Positions 60,301 to 64,000 of a stretch of DNA of 64,000 bases are shown piece after piece. Numbering within the stretch: the first letter of the stretch is position 1; the number at the start of each line of letters is the position of its first letter. Under the pieces are notes generated by a model. The model saw nothing but the letters and a program-made list of their open reading frames with translations, was not told the DNA's origin and did no database searches. The position numbers and the translations under genes are program-made. The stretch is from Symsagittifera roscoffensis (taxonomy: Eukaryota; Xenacoelomorpha; Acoela; Convolutidae), in the NCBI RefSeq assembly GCF_963678635.1, contig NW_026971182.1, forward strand, positions 49,596 to 113,595, written 5' to 3'.

Positions 60301-63300
60301 ACTTTTTACTCGGCTTTTGTTCTACTTTTTTTCGACCAAAATTTTGTGTTCGACTATGTTTCGACCATACCTTGCACTTGACATTTTGTTCGACGATGTT
60401 TCGACCACACATTTTACTCGGCTTTTTGTTCGACTATGTTTCGACCAAAACTTTGTGTTCGACTTTGTTTCGACCACACCTTGTACTCGACTTTTTGTTC
60501 GACGATGTTTCGACCAGACACTTTACTCGGCTTTTTGTTCGACTTTGTTTCGACCAACACTTTGTGTTCGACTACATTTCGACCACACAGTGTGCTTGAC
60601 TTTTTGTTCGACGATGTTTTGGCCACACATTGCACTCGACTCTTTGTTCGACTTTTTGTTCGACCACACATTGTACTCGACTTTTTGTTCGACTTTGTAT
60701 CGATCATACAATGTACTCGACTTTTTGTTCGACTATGTTTCCACCACACTTTGTGTTCGACTTTGTTTCGACCACATATTGCACTTGACTTTTTGTTCGT
60801 TTATGTTTCGACCACCCATTGCACTCGACGTTTTGTTCGACGATGTTTCGACCACACATTTAACTCGACTTTGTGTTCGACTATGTTTCGACCACACCTT
60901 GTACTCAACTTTTTGTTCGACGATGTTTCGACCACACTTTTTACTCGGCTTTTGTTCGACTTTTTTTCGACCAAAACTTTGTGTTCGACTATGTTTCGAC
61001 CATACCTTGCACTTGACATTTTGTTCGACGATGTTTCGACCACACATTTTACTCGGCTTTTTGTTCGACTATGTTTCGACCAAAACTTTGTGTTCGACTA
61101 TGTTTCGACCACACCTTGTACTCGACTTTTTGTTCGACGATGTTTCGACCAGACTCTTTACTCGGCTTTTTGTTTGACTTTGTTTCGACCAACACTTTGT
61201 ATTCGACTACATTTCGACCACACAGTGTGCTTGACTTTTTGTTCGACGATGTTTTGGCCACACATTGCACTCGACTCTTTGTTCGACTTTTTGTTCGACC
61301 ACACATTGTACTCGACTTTTTGTTCGACTTTGTATCGATCATACAATGTACTCGACTTTTTGTTCGACTATGTTTCCACCACACTTTGTGTTCGACTTTG
61401 TTTCGACCACATATTGCACTTGACTTTTTGTTCGTTTATGTTTCGACCACCCATTGCACTCGACGTTTTGTTCGACGATGTTTCGACCACACATTTAACT
61501 CGACTTTTTGTTCGACGATGTTTCGACCACATATTGCACTCGACTTTTTGTTCGACTACGTTTCAACCACACATTGTACTCGACTTTTTGTTCGATTTTG
61601 ATTCGACCATACATTGTACTCGAATTTTTATTCGACTATGTTTCGACCACACTTTGTGTTCAACTACGTTTCGACCACACATTGTACTCCGTACTCCACT
61701 TTTTGCTCGACTTTGTATCGACCACACATTTTACTCGACTTTTTTTTCGTTTCTGTTTCGACCACACATTGCACTCGACTTTTTGTTCGACAATGTTTCG
61801 ACCACACATTGTACTCGACTTTTTGTTCAACTACATTTCGACTACACTCCACTTTTGATCGACCATACATTGTACTCGAATTTTTGTTCGACTATGTTTC
61901 GACCACACTTTGTGTTCGACTATGTTTCGACCACACATTGCACTCGACTTTTTGTTCGTTTATGTTTCGACGACACATTGCACTTGACATTTTGTTCGAC
62001 GATGTTTCGACCACACATTTTACTCGGCTTTTTGTTCGACTATGTTTTGACCAAAACTTTGTGTTCGACTATGTTTCGACCACACCTTGTACTTAACTTT
62101 TTGTTCGACGATGTTTCGACCACACTTTTTACTCGGCTTTTTGTTCAACTTTGTTTCGACCAAAACTTTGTGTTCGACTATGTTTCGACCACATATTGCA
62201 CTTGACTTTTTGTTCGTTTATGTTTCGACCACACAGTGTACTCGACTTTTTAATCGACGATGTTTTGACCACATATTGCACTCGACTCTTTGTTCGACTT
62301 TTTGTTCGACTTTTTGTTCGACCACACATTGTACTCGACTTTTTGTTCGACTTTGTATCGACCATACATTGTACTCGACTTTTTGTTCGACTATGTTTCC
62401 ACCACACTTTGTGTTCGACTTTGTTTCGACCACATACTGCACTTGAGTTTTTGTTCGTTTATGTTTCGACCACCCATTGCACTCGACGTTTTGTTCGACG
62501 ATGTTTCGACCACACATTTAACTCGACTTTTTGTTCGACGATGTTTCGACCACATTTTGCACTCGACTTTTGTTCGACTACGTTTCAACCACACATTGTA
62601 CTCGACTTTTTGATCGACTATGTTTCCACCACACTTTGTGTTCGACATTGTTTCGACCACATACTGCACTTGACTTTTTGTTCGTTTATGTTTCGACCAC
62701 CCATTGCACTCGACGTTTTGTTCGACGATGTTTCGACCACACATTTTACTCGGCTTTTTGTTCGACTATGTTTCGAACAAAACTTTGTGTTCGACTATGT
62801 TTCGACCACACCTTGTACTCGACTTTTTGTTCGACGATGTTTCGACCAGACTTTTTTTCGGCTTTTTGTTCGACTTTGTTTCGACCAACACTTTGTGTTC
62901 GACTATATTTCGACCACACAGTGTACTTGACTTTTTGTTCGACGATGTTTTGACCACACATTGCACTCGACTCTTTGTTCGACTTTTTGTTCGACCACAC
63001 ATTGTACTCGACTTTTTGTTCGACTTTGTATCGACCATACAATGTACTCGACTTTTTGTTCCACTATGTTTCCACCACACTTTGTGTTCGAATTTGTTTC
63101 GACCTCATATTGCTCTTGACTTTTTGTTCGTTTATGTTTCGACCACCCATTGCACTCGACGTTTTGTTCGACGATGTTTCGACCACACATTTTTTTCGAC
63201 TTTTTGTTCGTTTATGTTTCGACCACACATTGCACTCGACTTTTCGTTCGACAATGTTTCGACCACACATTGCACTCGACTTTTTGTTCAACTACGTTTC

Positions 63301-64000
63301 GACCACAAATTGTACTCCGTACTCCACTTTTTGCTCGACTTTGTATCGACCATACATTGTACTCGACTTTTTGTTCGACTATGTTTCGACCACACATTGC
63401 ACTTGACATTTTGTTCGACTATGTTTCGACCACACATTTAACTCGGCTTTTTGTTCGACTATGTTTCGACCAAAACTTTGTGTTCGACTATGTTTCGACC
63501 ACACCTTGTACTCGACTTTTTGTTCGAGGATGTTTCGACCAGACTTTTTTTTCGTCTTTTGGTTCCACTTTGTTTCGACCAACACTTTGTGTTCGACTAT
63601 ATTTCGACCACACAGTGTACTTGACTTTTTGTTCGACGATGTTTTGACCACACATTGCACTCGACTCTTTGTTCGACTTTTTGTTCGACCACACATTGTA
63701 CTCGACTTTTTGTTCGACTTTGTATCGACCATACAATGTACTCGACTTTTTGTTCGACTATGTTTCCACCACAATTTGTGTTCGAATTTGTTTCGACCAC
63801 ATATTGCACTTGACTTTTTGTTCGTTTATGTTTCGACCACCCATTGCACTCGACGTTTTGTTCGACGATGTTTCGACCACACATTTTACTCGACTTTTTG
63901 TTCGTTTATGTTTCGACCACACATTGCACTCGACTTTTCGTTCGACAATGTTTCGACCACACATTGCACTCGACTTTTTGTTCAACTACGTTTCGACCAC
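54301..64000 (-). repeat. Right array, distal zone with 463-bp and 1,381-bp HORs
   Basis: A 463-bp tandem pair lies at about 54,373-55,300, a 1,381-bp tandem pair at about 55,640-57,020 and 57,021-58,401, and further copies at offsets of about 1,184, 635 and 742 bp follow to the window end. Diagnostic variants are TACTCCGTACTCC, not seen in the left array, and GACTCTTTGTTCGAC with stacked TTTTTGTTCGAC boxes, shared with the left array at 11-12.4 kb. Confidence 0.85.

Larger units (their letters stand above)
51381..64000 (-). repeat. Right satellite array, same family, opposite orientation
   Basis: The same 40-bp family as 1-41,734 but with the T-rich strand on plus: TTCGACTATGTTTCGACC alternates with CACATTGTACTCGAC, and short monomers read AACACTTTGTGTTCGAC. 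It runs to the window edge. The first 450-500 bp mirror the innermost left array monomer by monomer; further out the arms share landmarks but differ in HOR copy number. Confidence 0.97.

Noticed and set aside
59252-61177. Long open frames throughout both satellite arrays
   Set aside because: They are the satellite read through cycling frames; many overlap on both strands and in all frames, and none has features of a protein beyond the 40-residue periodicity.

Overview
This looks like eukaryotic, probably animal, nuclear DNA. It is dominated by one tandem satellite family, it contains a scaffold gap of exactly 200 N, and its only convincing gene is an intron-free ORF ending in what looks like a hAT-type transposon terminus. 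I see no bacterial operons, tRNA or rRNA genes, and nothing that fixes the species.

Layout: (1) 1-41,734 is satellite with a 40-bp monomer, purine-rich on the + strand. The monomers carry three GTCGA boxes and alternate with 28/29-bp deletion monomers to form higher-order repeats (HORs). The HOR type changes along the array; I divide it into seven zones, A to G. (2) 41,735-46,743 is low-copy sequence with one long ORF on the minus strand (42,541-44,619). (3) 46,744-46,943 is the N gap. (4) 46,944-51,380 is the inverted counterpart of the low-copy region, with the same ORF on the plus strand (48,471-50,549). (5) 51,381-64,000 is the same satellite in reverse orientation. The window is therefore a large inverted duplication. 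Paired coordinates sum to about 93,090, and the arms are roughly 99% identical over the ORF. It is either a real palindrome or two allelic contigs joined head-to-head across the gap.

The ORF encodes 692 aa. Residues about 290-370 carry a PD-(D/E)XK-like nuclease signature. A Q-motif and Walker A of a superfamily-1 helicase-type P-loop follow at about 564-593. The protein stops before any Walker B/DExx motif because the reading frame runs into a CAGGGGCGG-type sequence followed by a G-run. It reads as a truncated nuclease-helicase-like gene, and the truncation is shared by both arms.

The many long ORFs inside the satellite are a by-product of the repeat. Because 40 is not a multiple of 3, the frames cycle, and the T-rich strand has almost no stop codons. 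They are not annotated as genes. Other points of interest are a 62-bp perfect fold-back at 29.5 kb, which is the only strand reversal inside the left array; satellite landmarks that are colinear between the two arms although the arrays have expanded differently; a cluster of AATCGATT palindromes; and an imperfect hairpin upstream of the ORF.
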